From the NCBI RefSeq assembly GCF_014191985.1, contig NZ_JACHXI010000012.1:52070-116069 (forward strand): a stretch of DNA of 64,000 nt, given 5' to 3'. Both the position numbers and the translations under genes were made by a program. The notes beneath the pieces were generated by a model. That model had not been told where the DNA came from and ran no database searches. It saw only the letters and a list, made by a program, of their open reading frames with translations. The DNA comes from Azomonas macrocytogenes. Lineage in GTDB: Bacteria; Pseudomonadota; Gammaproteobacteria; Pseudomonadales; Pseudomonadaceae. Shown here one piece after another: positions 47,778 to 56,706 of this stretch; position 1 is the stretch's first letter, and every line of letters starts with the position of its first letter.

Positions 47778-49067
47778 ATGCGCGAAGAACTCAACCAGGG
47801 CCTGATCGATTTTCTCAAGGCCTCTCCCACTCCGTTCCATGCCACGGCAAACCTGGCACATAGCTTGCAAGTTGCAGGCTTCAAGCGGCTCGATGAGCGC
47901 GATCCCTGGCACGTAGAAAGCGGAGGCCGCTACTACGTCACACGCAACGACTCGGCGATCATAGCCATTCAACTGGGTAGCAAACCGGTCCTCGATAGCG
48001 GCCTCCGCCTGGTCGGAGCCCATACCGACAGCCCTTGCCTGCGGGTCAAGCCACAACCGGAACTGCAACGTCAGGGCTTCTGGCAACTGGGCGTGGAAGT
48101 CTATGGCGGCGCTCTGCTCGCCCCCTGGTTCGGCCGCGACCTGTCCCTGGCCGGGCGCGTAACCTTCAGCCGCGACGGCAGAATCGAAAGCCGCTTGATC
48201 GATTTTCGCCAACCCATCGCCGTTATCCCACACCTGGCCATCCATCTGCATCGGGAAGCCAACCAGGGCTGGGCGATCAACGCACAAAACGAACTGCCGC
48301 CAATCCTCGCGCAGCTCACCGGCCAGGAAAATCCGGACTTTCGCGCCCTGCTCGCCGACCAACTGGCCCGCGAACACGACCTGGTCGCAGATGTGGTGCT
48401 CGACTACGAACTCAGTCTCTACGACACCCAGGCCGCCGCCGTGGTAGGCCTGCACGGTGACTTCATCGCCGGTGCCCGCCTGGACAATCTGATGTCCTGC
48501 TATGCCGGACTACAGGCCTTGCTCAAGGCCGGCAACGAAGAAACCTGCATCCTGGTCTGCAACGATCACGAAGAAGTCGGCTCGGTATCCTGTTGCGGCG
48601 CAGACGGCCCCTTCCTCGAACAGGTGCTGCGACGCTGCCTGCCCGAGGGCGATGCCTTCCCTCGCATCATCGGCAGATCGCTGCTGATTTCTGCCGACAA
48701 TGCCCACGCCGTACATCCCAACTACGCAGACAAGCACGACAGCAACCACGGCTCGAAACTCAATGCCGGCCCGGTAATCAAGATCAACAGCAACCAGCGC
48801 TATGCCACCAGCAGCGAGACTGCCGGTTTCTTCCGCCACCTGTGTCTTGCCGAAGAGGTCCCGGTCCAGAGCTTTGTCAGTCGCAGCGACATGGGTTGCG
48901 GCTCGACCATCGGCCCGATCACGACCAGTCAGTTGGGAGTCCGAGCCGTGGATATCGGCTTACCGACCTTCGCCATGCATTCAATCCGCGAACTGGCCGG
49001 CAGTCACGACCTGACCCACCTGGTCAAGGTACTCACAGCCTTCTACAACAGCCGGGGCTTGCCCTGA
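47778..49067 (+). CDS. apeB: M18-family aminopeptidase (aspartyl type)
   Basis: 429 residues, as usual for ApeB. Zinc-ligand regions are [12 protein letters not shown] (first His), [12 protein letters not shown] (bridging Asp), [13 protein letters not shown] (Glu pair) and the late [11 protein letters not shown] (His). It removes N-terminal acidic and other residues in the cytoplasm as a large tetrahedral oligomer. It stands alone in the forward direction between the pseudouridine synthase and a REP palindrome. Confidence 0.94.
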   Translation: MREELNQGLIDFLKASPTPFHATANLAHSLQVAGFKRLDERDPWHVESGGRYYVTRNDSAIIAIQLGSKPVLDSGLRLVGAHTDSPCLRVKPQPELQRQGFWQLGVEVYGGALLAPWFGRDLSLAGRVTFSRDGRIESRLIDFRQPIAVIPHLAIHLHREANQGWAINAQNELPPILAQLTGQENPDFRALLADQLAREHDLVADVVLDYELSLYDTQAAAVVGLHGDFIAGARLDNLMSCYAGLQALLKAGNEETCILVCNDHEEVGSVSCCGADGPFLEQVLRRCLPEGDAFPRIIGRSLLISADNAHAVHPNYADKHDSNHGSKLNAGPVIKINSNQRYATSSETAGFFRHLCLAEEVPVQSFVSRSDMGCGSTIGPITTSQLGVRAVDIGLPTFAMHSIRELAGSHDLTHLVKVLTAFYNSRGLP

Positions 49068-49157
49068 AGCTTAAAATGGCCAGGCAGATCTGTACGACGG
49101 TGCGCCATGGCATAAGGTTGGGTAACGCCGTTTGTGGCTTATCCCCCCTTTCGAAAA

Positions 49158-49185
49158 GGTGGAAAACGCTGCGCGGTTTTCCACC
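49158..49185. repeat. isolated REP palindrome
   Basis: GGTGGAAAAC and GTTTTCCACC are perfect 10-bp arms around GCTGCGCG. The same palindrome, with small changes, occurs repeatedly around the RAYT gene at 55206-55742. It lies between the convergent apeB and quinone oxidoreductase genes, the normal place for a REP. Confidence 0.85.
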
Positions 49186-49229
49186 CAACCGGACTTATCG
49201 GCCCTCTTCGCTGTGTATCTCTACCTCAG

Positions 49230-50192
49230 TCAATTCAGGTCCTTGTCGATCACCAGTGCAAGTTTTCCGGAAACGGTATTGCTTGCCAGAGCAGCGAATG
49301 CAGCCTCCACATCGTCGATGGGGAAACTGCGCTCCAGGCGTGGAGCAATACGCTTACTTTCGAATAGCGGCCAGACGTTCTTCTCCAGATCGGCCAGCAA
49401 TGCCGCTTTCGAATCGGCACTCCGGCTACGCAAAGTGGAGCCAATCAAGCGTATGCGCTTGGATAACAGCTTGGCCAGATCCAAGGTAGCCTCACGTCCG
49501 CCCATCAGACCGATCATGATCCAGCGCCCATCCTGCCCCAGTAGTTGCAGATTGAGTTGGGCGTACTTGGCGCCCACCGGGTCGAGAATCACATCGAACG
49601 GGGCGAAATCGCGCAAGGACTCCAACCCGTCGCCGCGCAACACACCCCCCTCGGCTCCCAAGGATTCGCAATAGGCCAGACGCTCGGCCGAGCCGACACT
49701 CACCCAACACGGGTTATCGAAAGCCTTGCACAATTGGATACCTGCCGACCCCACCCCGCTGGCACCGGCGTGCAGCAAGACCTTTTCCCCCGGCTGCAGC
49801 TCCCCGAGCACGAACAGATTCAGCCAGGCCGTGGCATACACCTCGGGAATCGCCGCTGCCTCAACCATGGACAAGCCTTGCGGAACGGGTAGCGCATGCC
49901 GCTCATCGACCACCACTTCCTCGGCTATTCCTCCACCGGCCAACAAGGCACACACGCGGTCCCCCATGCTCCAGCGACTGCCGGCCCCTGCCTCGACAAT
50001 CACCCCGGCACACTCAAGGCCGAGCGTATCGGTAACCCCGGGCGGTGGCGGATAATGCCCGGCGCGCTGCAACAAATCGGCCCGGTTCAAACCGGCCGCA
50101 GCGACCTTGATCCGGATCTGCCCTGCAGCACAGGCTGGCGCCGGTCGCTCGCTCCATGCCAACTGTCCGTCAATCGCTTGCAATGCCTTCAT
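49230..50192 (-). CDS. zinc-free NAD(P)H quinone oxidoreductase-like MDR protein
   Basis: 320 residues of the medium-chain dehydrogenase/reductase family. N-terminal GroES-like domain: GLNRADLLQRAGHYPPPPGVTDTLGLECAGVI. Rossmann domain: LLHAGASGVGSAGIQLCKAF. No zinc-binding Cys cluster is visible, as in Qor and the p53-inducible PIG3 type, and the residues PPPPGVTDTLG are typical of the latter. It reduces quinones or enones with NADPH. Monocistronic, divergent from prc. Confidence 0.9.
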   Translation of the reverse strand: MKALQAIDGQLAWSERPAPACAAGQIRIKVAAAGLNRADLLQRAGHYPPPPGVTDTLGLECAGVIVEAGAGSRWSMGDRVCALLAGGGIAEEVVVDERHALPVPQGLSMVEAAAIPEVYATAWLNLFVLGELQPGEKVLLHAGASGVGSAGIQLCKAFDNPCWVSVGSAERLAYCESLGAEGGVLRGDGLESLRDFAPFDVILDPVGAKYAQLNLQLLGQDGRWIMIGLMGGREATLDLAKLLSKRIRLIGSTLRSRSADSKAALLADLEKNVWPLFESKRIAPRLERSFPIDDVEAAFAALASNTVSGKLALVIDKDLN

Positions 50193-50326
50193 GCTGCCTC
50201 CATATTGAGTCTCGCTTACACTTGAGCTAATTGCTCACTGGCTTGGTCGGCTCTTTGTTACCATCGAGCCGATTCACTCCTCCGTCGGACCGATAATGTA
50301 CCGGCGCCCTGACCCAATGGCCTACT

Positions 50327-52438
50327 ATGCTTAAGACTTCCGCCATGAAAAGCCTGCTGACCGGCTCCATTCTCGCCTTGACGATCGGCCTCCAGTCTTC
50401 CGCCCTGCTGGCCAAGCCCAACGGCGACCAGAATTGGGAATACCTTCAGCCCAACCGAGAGCAGGTTATCGCCAGCCTCAATATCGTCGAACTGCTCAAG
50501 CGGCACCACTACAACAAACCACCGCTCAACGATGTCCGTTCCGCTGAAATATTCAATGGCTACATCGAAATGCTCGATCCTTCGCGCAGCTATTTCATCG
50601 CATCGGACATCGCCGAATTCGAAAAATGGCGCACCCAGTTCGACGATTTCCTGAAAAACGGCAATCTCGAGCCGGGCTTCACCATCTACAAACGCCACCT
50701 TGACAGACTCGAACAGCGACTGGATTACGCCATCGGCATGCTGGACAAAGGTATCGACCAGCTCGACTTCACCAAGGACGAAGACCTGCTGATCGATCGG
50801 GAAAAAGCCCCCTGGGCCAAGGACCTTGCTGAACAGGACGACCTCTGGCGCAAGCGCCTCAAGGACGAAATCCTGCGCCTTAAGATCACCGGCAAGGAAC
50901 CGCAAGCCATCCAGGAGCTGCTGCTCAAGCGCTACAAGAACCAGCGCACCCGCCTCAGCCAGACGCGTTCCGAGGACGTCTTCCAGGCCTACATCAATGC
51001 CTTCGCCCAGAGTTACGACCCGCATACCCAGTATCTGTCGCCGGAAAACGCGGAAAACTTCGACATCAACATGAGCCTGTCGCTGGAAGGCATCGGTGCG
51101 GTGCTCCAGAACGACAACGAATACGTCCAGGTCGCCCGCCTCGTCCCGGCCGGCCCGGCAGAGAAAAGCAAACAGCTCAAACCAGCAGACAAGATCATCG
51201 GCGTTGCCCAAGGCAACGACGAAATGGTCGACGTGGTCGGCTGGCGCCTGGATGAAGTCGTCAAGCTGATCCGTGGACCAAAAGGCTCGGTGGTGCGCCT
51301 GGAAGTGATTCCCTCCGGCAATGCACCGAATGACCAGACCAGCAAGATCGTCCCGATCACTCGCGAAGCCGTGAAGCTCGAAGAACAGGCCGCCCACAAA
51401 TCCATCCTGCACCTGCAGCAGAATGGTCACGACTACAAGCTGGGCGTGATCGAAGTCCCCGCCTTCTATCTGGACTTCAAGGCCCTGCGCGCCGGTGCCA
51501 GCGATTACAAGAGCACCACTCGCGACGTGAAGAAGCTGATCGACGAACTGCAGAAGGAAAAAGTCGACGGCCTGGTCATCGACCTGCGCAACAACGGCGG
51601 CGGCTCGTTGCAGGAAGCCACCGAACTGACCGGCCTGTTCATCGAACAAGGCCCGACCGTCCTGGTGCGCAACAGCGACGGCCGCGTAGACGTTCTGGCC
51701 GACGAAAGCGAAGAAGTCTATTACAAGGGCCCCATGGCCGTTCTGGTCAACCGCCTCTCCGCTTCCGCTTCGGAGATTTTCGCCGGAGCCATGCAGGACT
51801 ATCATCGCGCGCTGATCCTTGGCGGGCAGACGTTCGGCAAAGGCACGGTGCAAAGCATCCAGCCGCTCAATCACGGCGAGCTGAAGCTGACCCTGGCCAA
51901 GTTCTACCGGGTATCCGGCCAGAGCACCCAGCACCAGGGCGTGATTCCGGATATCACTTATCCCGCCAACATGGACACCAAGGAAATCGGTGAAAGCGCC
52001 CTGCCCCATGCCATGCCGTGGGACAGCATCCGTCCGGCGATCGAGCCCGAAAAGGACCCGTTCAAACCCTTCCTCACTGAGCTCAAGACACGCCACGAGG
52101 CACGCACCCAGAACAACCCGGACTTCGTCTACACGCGTGAGCGAATGGCACTGTCCCAAGAGCTGATGAAGGAAACCACCGTTACCCTGAACGAAGCGAA
52201 ACGCCGCGCCCACCAGGCCGACGTGGAAAAACGCCAGCTGGCTCTGGAAAACGCCCTGCGGACCGCCAAAGGGGAAAAAGTGCTGGACAAGCTCGAGCAG
52301 GAAGACGATTCACTGCCGCGTATCGACGAGCCAAAAACCAAACCGGAAGACGACGCCTTCCTCTCGGAAAGCGGCAAAATCCTTCTGGATTACCTTGGGC
52401 TCAACACCAACCCGCCCCGGCATGAGGCGAGACGCTGA
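50327..52438 (+). CDS. prc: tail-specific periplasmic protease Prc/CtpA
   Basis: 703 residues from ATG 50327 (a second ATG at 50345 is equally possible). The signal peptide ends about residue 27 (SALLA). A PDZ domain covers about residues 240-330. The protease core carries the Ser in RLSASASEIFAGAM and Lys in GGQTFGKGTVQS, the Ser/Lys dyad of S41 peptidases. A C-terminal DUF3340 extension contains long charged helices. It cleaves unstructured C-termini, and in pseudomonads affects envelope stress and alginate control (AlgO). Confidence 0.95.
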   Translation: MLKTSAMKSLLTGSILALTIGLQSSALLAKPNGDQNWEYLQPNREQVIASLNIVELLKRHHYNKPPLNDVRSAEIFNGYIEMLDPSRSYFIASDIAEFEKWRTQFDDFLKNGNLEPGFTIYKRHLDRLEQRLDYAIGMLDKGIDQLDFTKDEDLLIDREKAPWAKDLAEQDDLWRKRLKDEILRLKITGKEPQAIQELLLKRYKNQRTRLSQTRSEDVFQAYINAFAQSYDPHTQYLSPENAENFDINMSLSLEGIGAVLQNDNEYVQVARLVPAGPAEKSKQLKPADKIIGVAQGNDEMVDVVGWRLDEVVKLIRGPKGSVVRLEVIPSGNAPNDQTSKIVPITREAVKLEEQAAHKSILHLQQNGHDYKLGVIEVPAFYLDFKALRAGASDYKSTTRDVKKLIDELQKEKVDGLVIDLRNNGGGSLQEATELTGLFIEQGPTVLVRNSDGRVDVLADESEEVYYKGPMAVLVNRLSASASEIFAGAMQDYHRALILGGQTFGKGTVQSIQPLNHGELKLTLAKFYRVSGQSTQHQGVIPDITYPANMDTKEIGESALPHAMPWDSIRPAIEPEKDPFKPFLTELKTRHEARTQNNPDFVYTRERMALSQELMKETTVTLNEAKRRAHQADVEKRQLALENALRTAKGEKVLDKLEQEDDSLPRIDEPKTKPEDDAFLSESGKILLDYLGLNTNPPRHEARR

Positions 52439-52446
52439 GCCAAACG

Positions 52447-52471
52447 AAGGCCGCTGAAAAGCGGCCTTTTT
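52447..52471 (+). terminator. terminator of prc
   Basis: AAGGCCGCT and AGCGGCCTT pair perfectly around a GAAA tetraloop, followed by TTTT and further T residues. It lies between the convergent prc and YkvA genes. Confidence 0.93.
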
Positions 52472-52499
52472 CTTTCATCCCAGCTGCCAGCCGTAGAGA

Positions 52500-52934
52500 T
52501 CAAGCCTTGGGCTCTTCCGGCAGCGGCAGACGCTCCAGATCCGCCTGGCGCTCTGGACTCTGTGCCTCCTGCCAGGCCCGGAAGGCGTCCAGCTCGACGG
52601 ACCATTTGCGCATTACCCAGCTCAGTACGGCAAAATCATCGATAAAGCCGAGCACTGGAATCACTTCGGGCAAAATATCGAGCGGTGAAAGGAAATAGAT
52701 CAGCGCTGCCACGACCGCAATCATCGCCTGCGGACTGACCGCCCGATACTCTCCACGCCACCAGGCCACGCAGAGCGCCTGCAACAGCCGCAGATTCTCC
52801 TTCATTCCGCTCAGCATGCCCTTGCTCGATGAACGCTTACGGGCAACCGCCAGCAGCAATGCGGGCAGGCGCCCCTTCGCCAACACAGCTCTCGCCATGG
52901 GCAGATAACGAATCAGCCCCCAGAATTCCTTCAT
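52500..52934 (-). CDS. YkvA-family membrane protein (DUF1232)
   Basis: 144 residues. The DUF1232 core is AVVAALIYFLSPLDILPEVIPVLGFIDDFAVLSWVM, a two-helix membrane segment with the conserved PLD and DD. An amphipathic, basic N-terminus precedes it; the C-terminus is Pro/Glu-rich. The family is widespread and of unknown function. Convergent with prc. Confidence 0.88.
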   Translation of the reverse strand: MKEFWGLIRYLPMARAVLAKGRLPALLLAVARKRSSSKGMLSGMKENLRLLQALCVAWWRGEYRAVSPQAMIAVVAALIYFLSPLDILPEVIPVLGFIDDFAVLSWVMRKWSVELDAFRAWQEAQSPERQADLERLPLPEEPKA

Positions 52935-53324
52935 ACATACCTCTCAAAAATTCTGCTGTGCCTGGAATGGAAAGTTTATCCACCGAACCTGTGGATATCT
53001 ATGTGTACAGATTCTGTATGAATCCGGCAATGGCACGGCTGATAGGGCCTGCATACGGATCGACGCTTTTTTGCCCAAAAATAAACACTTGATAAATCAG
53101 CCAATTACAAGCACACAGAAAACCTGTTGCAATCGTGTTGCAACAGGAAAAAGTAAAGGCCGGATGTGCATAACCATATTCTGTCAATGCTTTCCACCCT
53201 GTTTTTTTTGGACGAAAAACAAGAAATATGGTTCGCAAAAAAGAGGGTGTTAACAGGAGTAGCAGACAGATTCTGCCTGCTTGTGGGCAGAATCTGTCAT
53301 GAGAGGAGTATCAGCGGGGAAAGA
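52935..53324. other. 390-bp intergenic region with a perfect hairpin
   Basis: No gene is seen. The part 53180-53260 is A+T-rich. A perfect 13-bp stem (GACAGATTCTGCC/GGCAGAATCTGTC, 53265-53298, 8-base loop) lies 27 bp behind the comEA stop. The core ACAGATTCTG is repeated at about 53007. No T-run follows the hairpin in either direction. Confidence 0.55.
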
Positions 53325-53663
53325 TCAATCGAGCTTCAGCCTGGAGCGATTCTTGTCCAGTGTAGCGGCACCGATACCATTGACCTCCAGTAGCTGATCC
53401 ACGGAAGTGAACGGGCCATGGACCTCGCGATAGGCAACGATAGCCTGGGCCTTGACAGCGCCAATACCAACCAGGGAGTTGCTCAGGGTATCGGCATCAG
53501 CGGTATTGAGATTGACCCCCGGTACATCGACAGCCCGGGCTGGCTTGGCCGGTGCAGCCACGGCGGCAACCGGGTGGGCCGGAGCGGGCTGGGCCGCCAG
53601 AGAAATCACCGACAAGCTGGCTGAAAACACCAGGGCGGCAACCTGCAAAAACGGTTTGATCAT
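53325..53663 (-). CDS. comEA: ComEA-family helix-hairpin-helix DNA-binding protein
   Basis: 112 residues from ATG 53663, with AAGGAA about 9 bases upstream. Signal peptide to about residue 24 (SVISLAA); then an Ala/Pro-rich linker; then the HhH pair VNLNTADADTLSNSLVGIGAVKAQAIVAYREVHGPF and DQLLEVNGIGAATLDKNRSRL. It is the short soluble ComEA form that binds incoming DNA in the periplasm during transformation or related DNA uptake. One copy of the 64-bp direct repeat lies 75 bp before its start. Confidence 0.9.
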   Translation of the reverse strand: MIKPFLQVAALVFSASLSVISLAAQPAPAHPVAAVAAPAKPARAVDVPGVNLNTADADTLSNSLVGIGAVKAQAIVAYREVHGPFTSVDQLLEVNGIGAATLDKNRSRLKLD

Positions 53664-53737
53664 ATTTCGAGTTCCTTTCGAGATAAGTGAACGAATTGAC
53701 ACAAGAATTTCACAAGACGCCAAAGAAATTTAGCTGC

Positions 53738-53801
53738 CATTATTTTGATAGCAAAGTCGAACGCTCGATTTTGTGATCTGGTGCACGAGGAAAACGGGAT
53801 A
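53738..53801 (+). repeat. 64-bp direct repeat, copy 1
   Basis: 64 bases identical to 57080-57143 and in the same direction. It starts CATTATTTTGATAGC and ends GGAAAACGGGATA; a TCGAACGCTCGA near-palindrome is inside. It lies upstream of comEA. The copies bracket an IS630-type element, RAYT/REP, higBA and a fic fragment. Confidence 0.97.
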
Positions 53802-53905
53802 AATGTTTGAGAGGCTTTAGTTGCTCTCTTCTCCCGCTAGCCGAAGGCGAATGACAGGACACTCAATCTCAGAAAAAACACTTCGTTATCAGCCCGTAGA
53901 TATTA

Positions 53906-54923
53906 GAGCGTTTTCAATTTATACGTTTACATATCCACACGAGGCGAAGTAGTTGGAACATTCGCATGGCGTAAACACGTCGAGCAGTCTGCCGATTTCG
54001 GTCCAGAGAGACTCGACGGTTTGTTTGGCCGCCTTGCGCAACAGAGCCTTGAGCTTGGAGAACATCTTTTCGATGGGGTTGAGGTCAGGCGAGTACGGCG
54101 GCAGGTAGCGAAGCGTGGCGCCGACGGCTTCGATGGCCTCCCTGACACCGGCGACCTTATGGCAGGACAGGTTGTCAGCGACCACGATGTCACCGAGCCG
54201 CAGCGTGGGGCACAGGCACGTTTCGATGTAGGCGAGAAACGCGACGCCGTTCATCGGACCATCGAGCACCAGCGGGGCGGTAATCGCATCGTGACGCAAG
54301 CCGGCAATGAACGTCGTGGTCTTCCAGTGGCCATACGGTGCCCAAGCAACACAGCGCTGACCGCGTGGCGAACGGCCCCGCAACCGGGTCATGCCGGTGG
54401 TCATGGCCGTTTCATCGAGAAAAACCAACTGGCCTCGATGCCACCGCGGCTGATCGCACCTCCACTCAGCCCTTGCCTGCTGCACGTCCGCGCGCGACTG
54501 CTCGCTGGCGTGCAGCGTTTTTTTTAAAGCTCAAACCCCACTTGTTGAGTGGGTGCCACAGCGCCGGCACCTTGATCCCGATGCCTTCCGCGGCCAGACG
54601 ATCACTCAACTCCGCCAACGTCAGATCCGGCGTCGTTTCAATCTACCCGCGAATCACCGCTTCCTTGTGCGCTATCCGTGATCGTCGATGTCCGCCCACG
54701 GGCAAGCTCTGGCGTTTGCCTTCCTTCTCCCAGCGCCGGCGCACCTGGTATACCCATAGGCGGCTTACTTCGTAGCGCTGGGCGATCGCTGTCGGGCCTT
54801 CGCCTCGCTCCAAGGCACCCAAAACTCGATCACGTAGGTCTTGCGAATACGCATGCATCTTCGCCTCCTCGTCAACGCTGGAGGTCACTTTACATGACGT
54901 ATATATTTAAATCAAAAATGCTC
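53906..54923 (-). mobile_element. IS630-family insertion sequence (inactive)
   Basis: A 1018-bp element flanked by TA on both sides (53904-53905 and 54924-54925), as expected for IS630-family target duplication. Its ends are imperfect inverted repeats: GAGCGTTTTCAATTTATACG at the left, and GAGCATTTTTGATTTAA... when the right end is read in reverse. The single transposase gene inside is broken by a nonsense codon and a frame change. Confidence 0.85.
53919..54858 (-). pseudogene. IS630-family transposase, broken
   Basis: From ATG 54858 (GAGGAGG upstream) the protein begins MHAYSQDLRDRVLGALERGE with a helix-turn-helix and stops at TAG about 54643 after AVIRG. Reading on gives IETTPDLTLAELSDRL, then [14 protein letters not shown]. 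At an A8 run (54517-54524 region) one base must be dropped to continue into [18 protein letters not shown] and the DDE domain ([37 protein letters not shown]). So one stop codon and one frameshift interrupt it. The A8 run could have been a frameshift site, but the TAG still inactivates it. Confidence 0.85.
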
Positions 54924-54937
54924 TAGTCAAGTTGTAG

Positions 54938-55186
54938 GGCGGAAAACCGCGCAGCGTTTTCCGCCAGGGAGGTCCGGGCAGTTCGCCGCTCACTCGGTGG
55001 ACAAGCCAAGCGTTGTCCACCCTACGGAAACCAAACTTCAAGGTAGGGTGGAAAATCCGCGCAGCGGTTTTCCACCGGGGAGGTCCGGCAGTTCGCCGCT
55101 CGCTCGGTGGACAAGCCTTCGGCGTTGTCCACCCTACGGAAACCAAACTTCAAGGTAGGGCGGAAAACCGCGCAGCGTTTTCCGCC
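54938..55186. repeat. REP array 1 (five palindromes) downstream of RAYT
   Basis: Five palindromes of two alternating kinds: 54938-54965 and 55159-55186 (GGCGGAAAAC arms), 55047-55076 (GGTGGAAAA arms), 54996-55021 and 55106-55133 (GGTGGACAA arms). They are joined by conserved linkers (CCTACGGAAACCAAACTTCA and a GGAGGTCCGGCAGTTCGCCG type). This is a BIME-like cluster of repetitive extragenic palindromes. It directly abuts the IS630 element on the left and the RAYT gene on the right. Confidence 0.9.
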
Positions 55187-55205
55187 GGGCACCACATCCG
55201 ACCCA

Positions 55206-55742
55206 TCATATCGGCTCGCCCCAATCGCTTTGTTCCTCTGCCTGGTCAGAGCTCCAATCCACCGGGTAAATGCCCTCGCGAATTGCACGGTGAAAACTGG
55301 AGTACGGCCAATCACCGACCCGTGTTACGTAGCCGTGTTTCACTGGATTGAAGTGGATGTAATCGAAATGGCGCTCATAGTCGCGCTCATCACGTATCAG
55401 ATGCTCCCAATAGCGACGTTGCCAGATACCACGTTCCCCACGCTTGATAAGCGCCGCAGGGCGGGGTTCGGTGATCGGTAGTCGTTTGGCAAAGGCGAAT
55501 TTGATGACTTTCCAACGCAGGGCAAAATCGGCATCGCCCGCCGGCAGGGTCCACAGGCAATGCATATGTTCAGGAAGTACGACCCAGGCATCGATATAAA
55601 AAGGGTGACGGGCTTTGGTGGCCTTGACTGTTGAACGTAATAAATCGATGTGTCGAGTCAGCAGATCGCTTTGACGATCCCGTAGAGTGACTGTGAAGAA
55701 ATAAGTAGCGCCTGGTACCCGGGCGCGGCGGTAACGGGACAT
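55206..55742 (-). CDS. REP-associated tyrosine transposase (RAYT)
   Basis: 178 residues of the Y1 transposase (IS200/IS605-like) family: RRARVPGATYFFTVTLRDRQ at the N-terminus, VVLPEHMHCLW with the HUH pair (His59, His61), RGIWQRRYWEHLIRDERDYERHFDYIHFNPVKHG with the candidate catalytic Tyr and typical RAYT end. Single-copy RAYTs bind and nick REP hairpins and are thought to spread them. REP arrays flank it on both sides (54938-55186 and 55786-55865), the canonical REPtron arrangement. It appears complete. Confidence 0.93.
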   Translation of the reverse strand: MSRYRRARVPGATYFFTVTLRDRQSDLLTRHIDLLRSTVKATKARHPFYIDAWVVLPEHMHCLWTLPAGDADFALRWKVIKFAFAKRLPITEPRPAALIKRGERGIWQRRYWEHLIRDERDYERHFDYIHFNPVKHGYVTRVGDWPYSSFHRAIREGIYPVDWSSDQAEEQSDWGEPI

Positions 55743-55785
55743 AGCGGCTCATCCTTGAGCGTGGTGGGGTCGTGCAGAGATTTAT

Positions 55786-55865
55786 GGTGGACAAGCCAAG
55801 CGTTGTCCACCCTACGGAAACCAAACTTCAAGGTAGGGTGGAAAATCCGCGCCGCGGTTTTCCAC
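55786..55865. repeat. REP array 2 (two palindromes) upstream of RAYT
   Basis: 55786-55811 (GGTGGACAA/TTGTCCACC) and 55837-55865 (GGTGGAAAA/TTTTCCAC) repeat the same pair and linker found at 54996-55076, in the same direction. The second has a GCGC-CGCGG change in its loop. They flank the RAYT start side. Confidence 0.9.
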
Positions 55866-55990
55866 GGATAACGGGCGCTTCTCGAAGATGTTGAAAGGCA
55901 TGGGAGTAAGGTACCGATGATGAACCATCACACTCCGGGACTGCACACCTAGCCGAGCAAGAGATAGCAGGTATTCCGGAAAAAGTGTTA

Positions 55991-56350
55991 TCACCCAGCA
56001 CCAGCCAGTAGGCTTTCATAGGGAATGCGCAGCCCATCATGAAGGCGCTTTATCATCGCCAGGCTCAATTTGCGCCTCCGGTTCAATACCTCGGAAACCC
56101 GACCGCTAGAGCCAATGTACGGCTCCAAGTCGCGGGGGGTCAGCCCCTGCTGATCCATACGGAATTTGATGGCCTCGATGGGGTCGGACGGCGGGATCGG
56201 ATAGTGTTCATCCTCGTATTTCTCGATCAGGATCGCCAGCACTTCCAGCTCATCGCCCTCCGACGTGCCGATTTCGGCACCCCACAGTTTTTCCAGGCGT
56301 GCAAAAGCCGCTGCCAAGTCTTCCTCGGAGCGAATCGGCTTGATGTTCAT
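55991..56350 (-). CDS. higA: HigA-type antitoxin
   Basis: 119 residues from ATG 56350, whose A overlaps the higB stop (TGATG). The N-terminal part (IRSEEDLAAAFARLEKLWGAEIGT...EYPI) fits HigA, and the C-terminal Xre helix-turn-helix is FRMDQQGLTPRDLEPYIGSSGRVSEVLNRRRKLSLAMIKRLHDGL. It neutralises HigB and represses the promoter, probably through the palindrome at 56662. Toxin-first order is typical for hig systems. Confidence 0.9.
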   Translation of the reverse strand: MNIKPIRSEEDLAAAFARLEKLWGAEIGTSEGDELEVLAILIEKYEDEHYPIPPSDPIEAIKFRMDQQGLTPRDLEPYIGSSGRVSEVLNRRRKLSLAMIKRLHDGLRIPYESLLAGAG

Positions 56351-56652
56351 CACACTGCCTCCGCGTTGATCTGGTCGTACTGGACATGAGTGCCTACGAA
56401 TCTCACGAAACCAAGCTGTCGTTCGTAGTCAATTGCCAGGATTACCGGATACTTGTTACCAGCGATGTTAAAAACCACACGGCCACCTTTCAGGATGCTT
56501 GCTGCACGCAGTTCTGCCTTGACCTCCTGCGGCGTGCGGTAAGTGGCTTTCTCCATGTGCCGATACCACTCCACCAGAGGTGTCATGGCGTCTGCATAGG
56601 CGGGGCTGCCTTCCCAGAAAGCGCGCAATGTACTTCGCGCAATAATTCTCAT
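56350..56652 (-). CDS. higB: HigB-type mRNA interferase toxin
   Basis: 100 residues from ATG 56652, with GGGAG upstream. Pattern MRIIARSTLRAFWE...YRTPQEVKAELRAASILKGGRVVFNIAGNKYPVILAIDYERQLGFVRFVGTHVQYDQI is typical of the HigB (PF09907) family, which cleaves mRNA at the ribosome. A longer frame to 56853 is only antisense read-through of the fic fragment region. It forms an operon with higA; translational overlap of one base. Confidence 0.9.
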   Translation of the reverse strand: MRIIARSTLRAFWEGSPAYADAMTPLVEWYRHMEKATYRTPQEVKAELRAASILKGGRVVFNIAGNKYPVILAIDYERQLGFVRFVGTHVQYDQINAEAV

Positions 56653-56661
56653 CGCCACATA

Positions 56662-56678
56662 TCTCCCGATTTGGGAGA
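56662..56678. promoter_or_regulatory. probable higBA operator palindrome
   Basis: TCTCCC-N5-GGGAGA lies directly upstream of higB and overlaps its ribosome-binding site. Antitoxins with Xre domains bind such palindromes to repress their own operon. Confidence 0.55.
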
Positions 56679-56706
56679 AGCTTATCCCGCCAACTTGGCC
56701 GCGGCA

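Noticed and set aside
50258..52213. 651-codon reverse frame opposite prc
   Set aside because: Antisense shadow of the protease gene with low-complexity hydrophobic/acidic content and no family motifs.
54938..55865. possible CRISPR array
   Set aside because: Spacing is irregular, the units are palindromes with conserved linkers rather than unique spacers, and a RAYT gene explains them as REP sequences.
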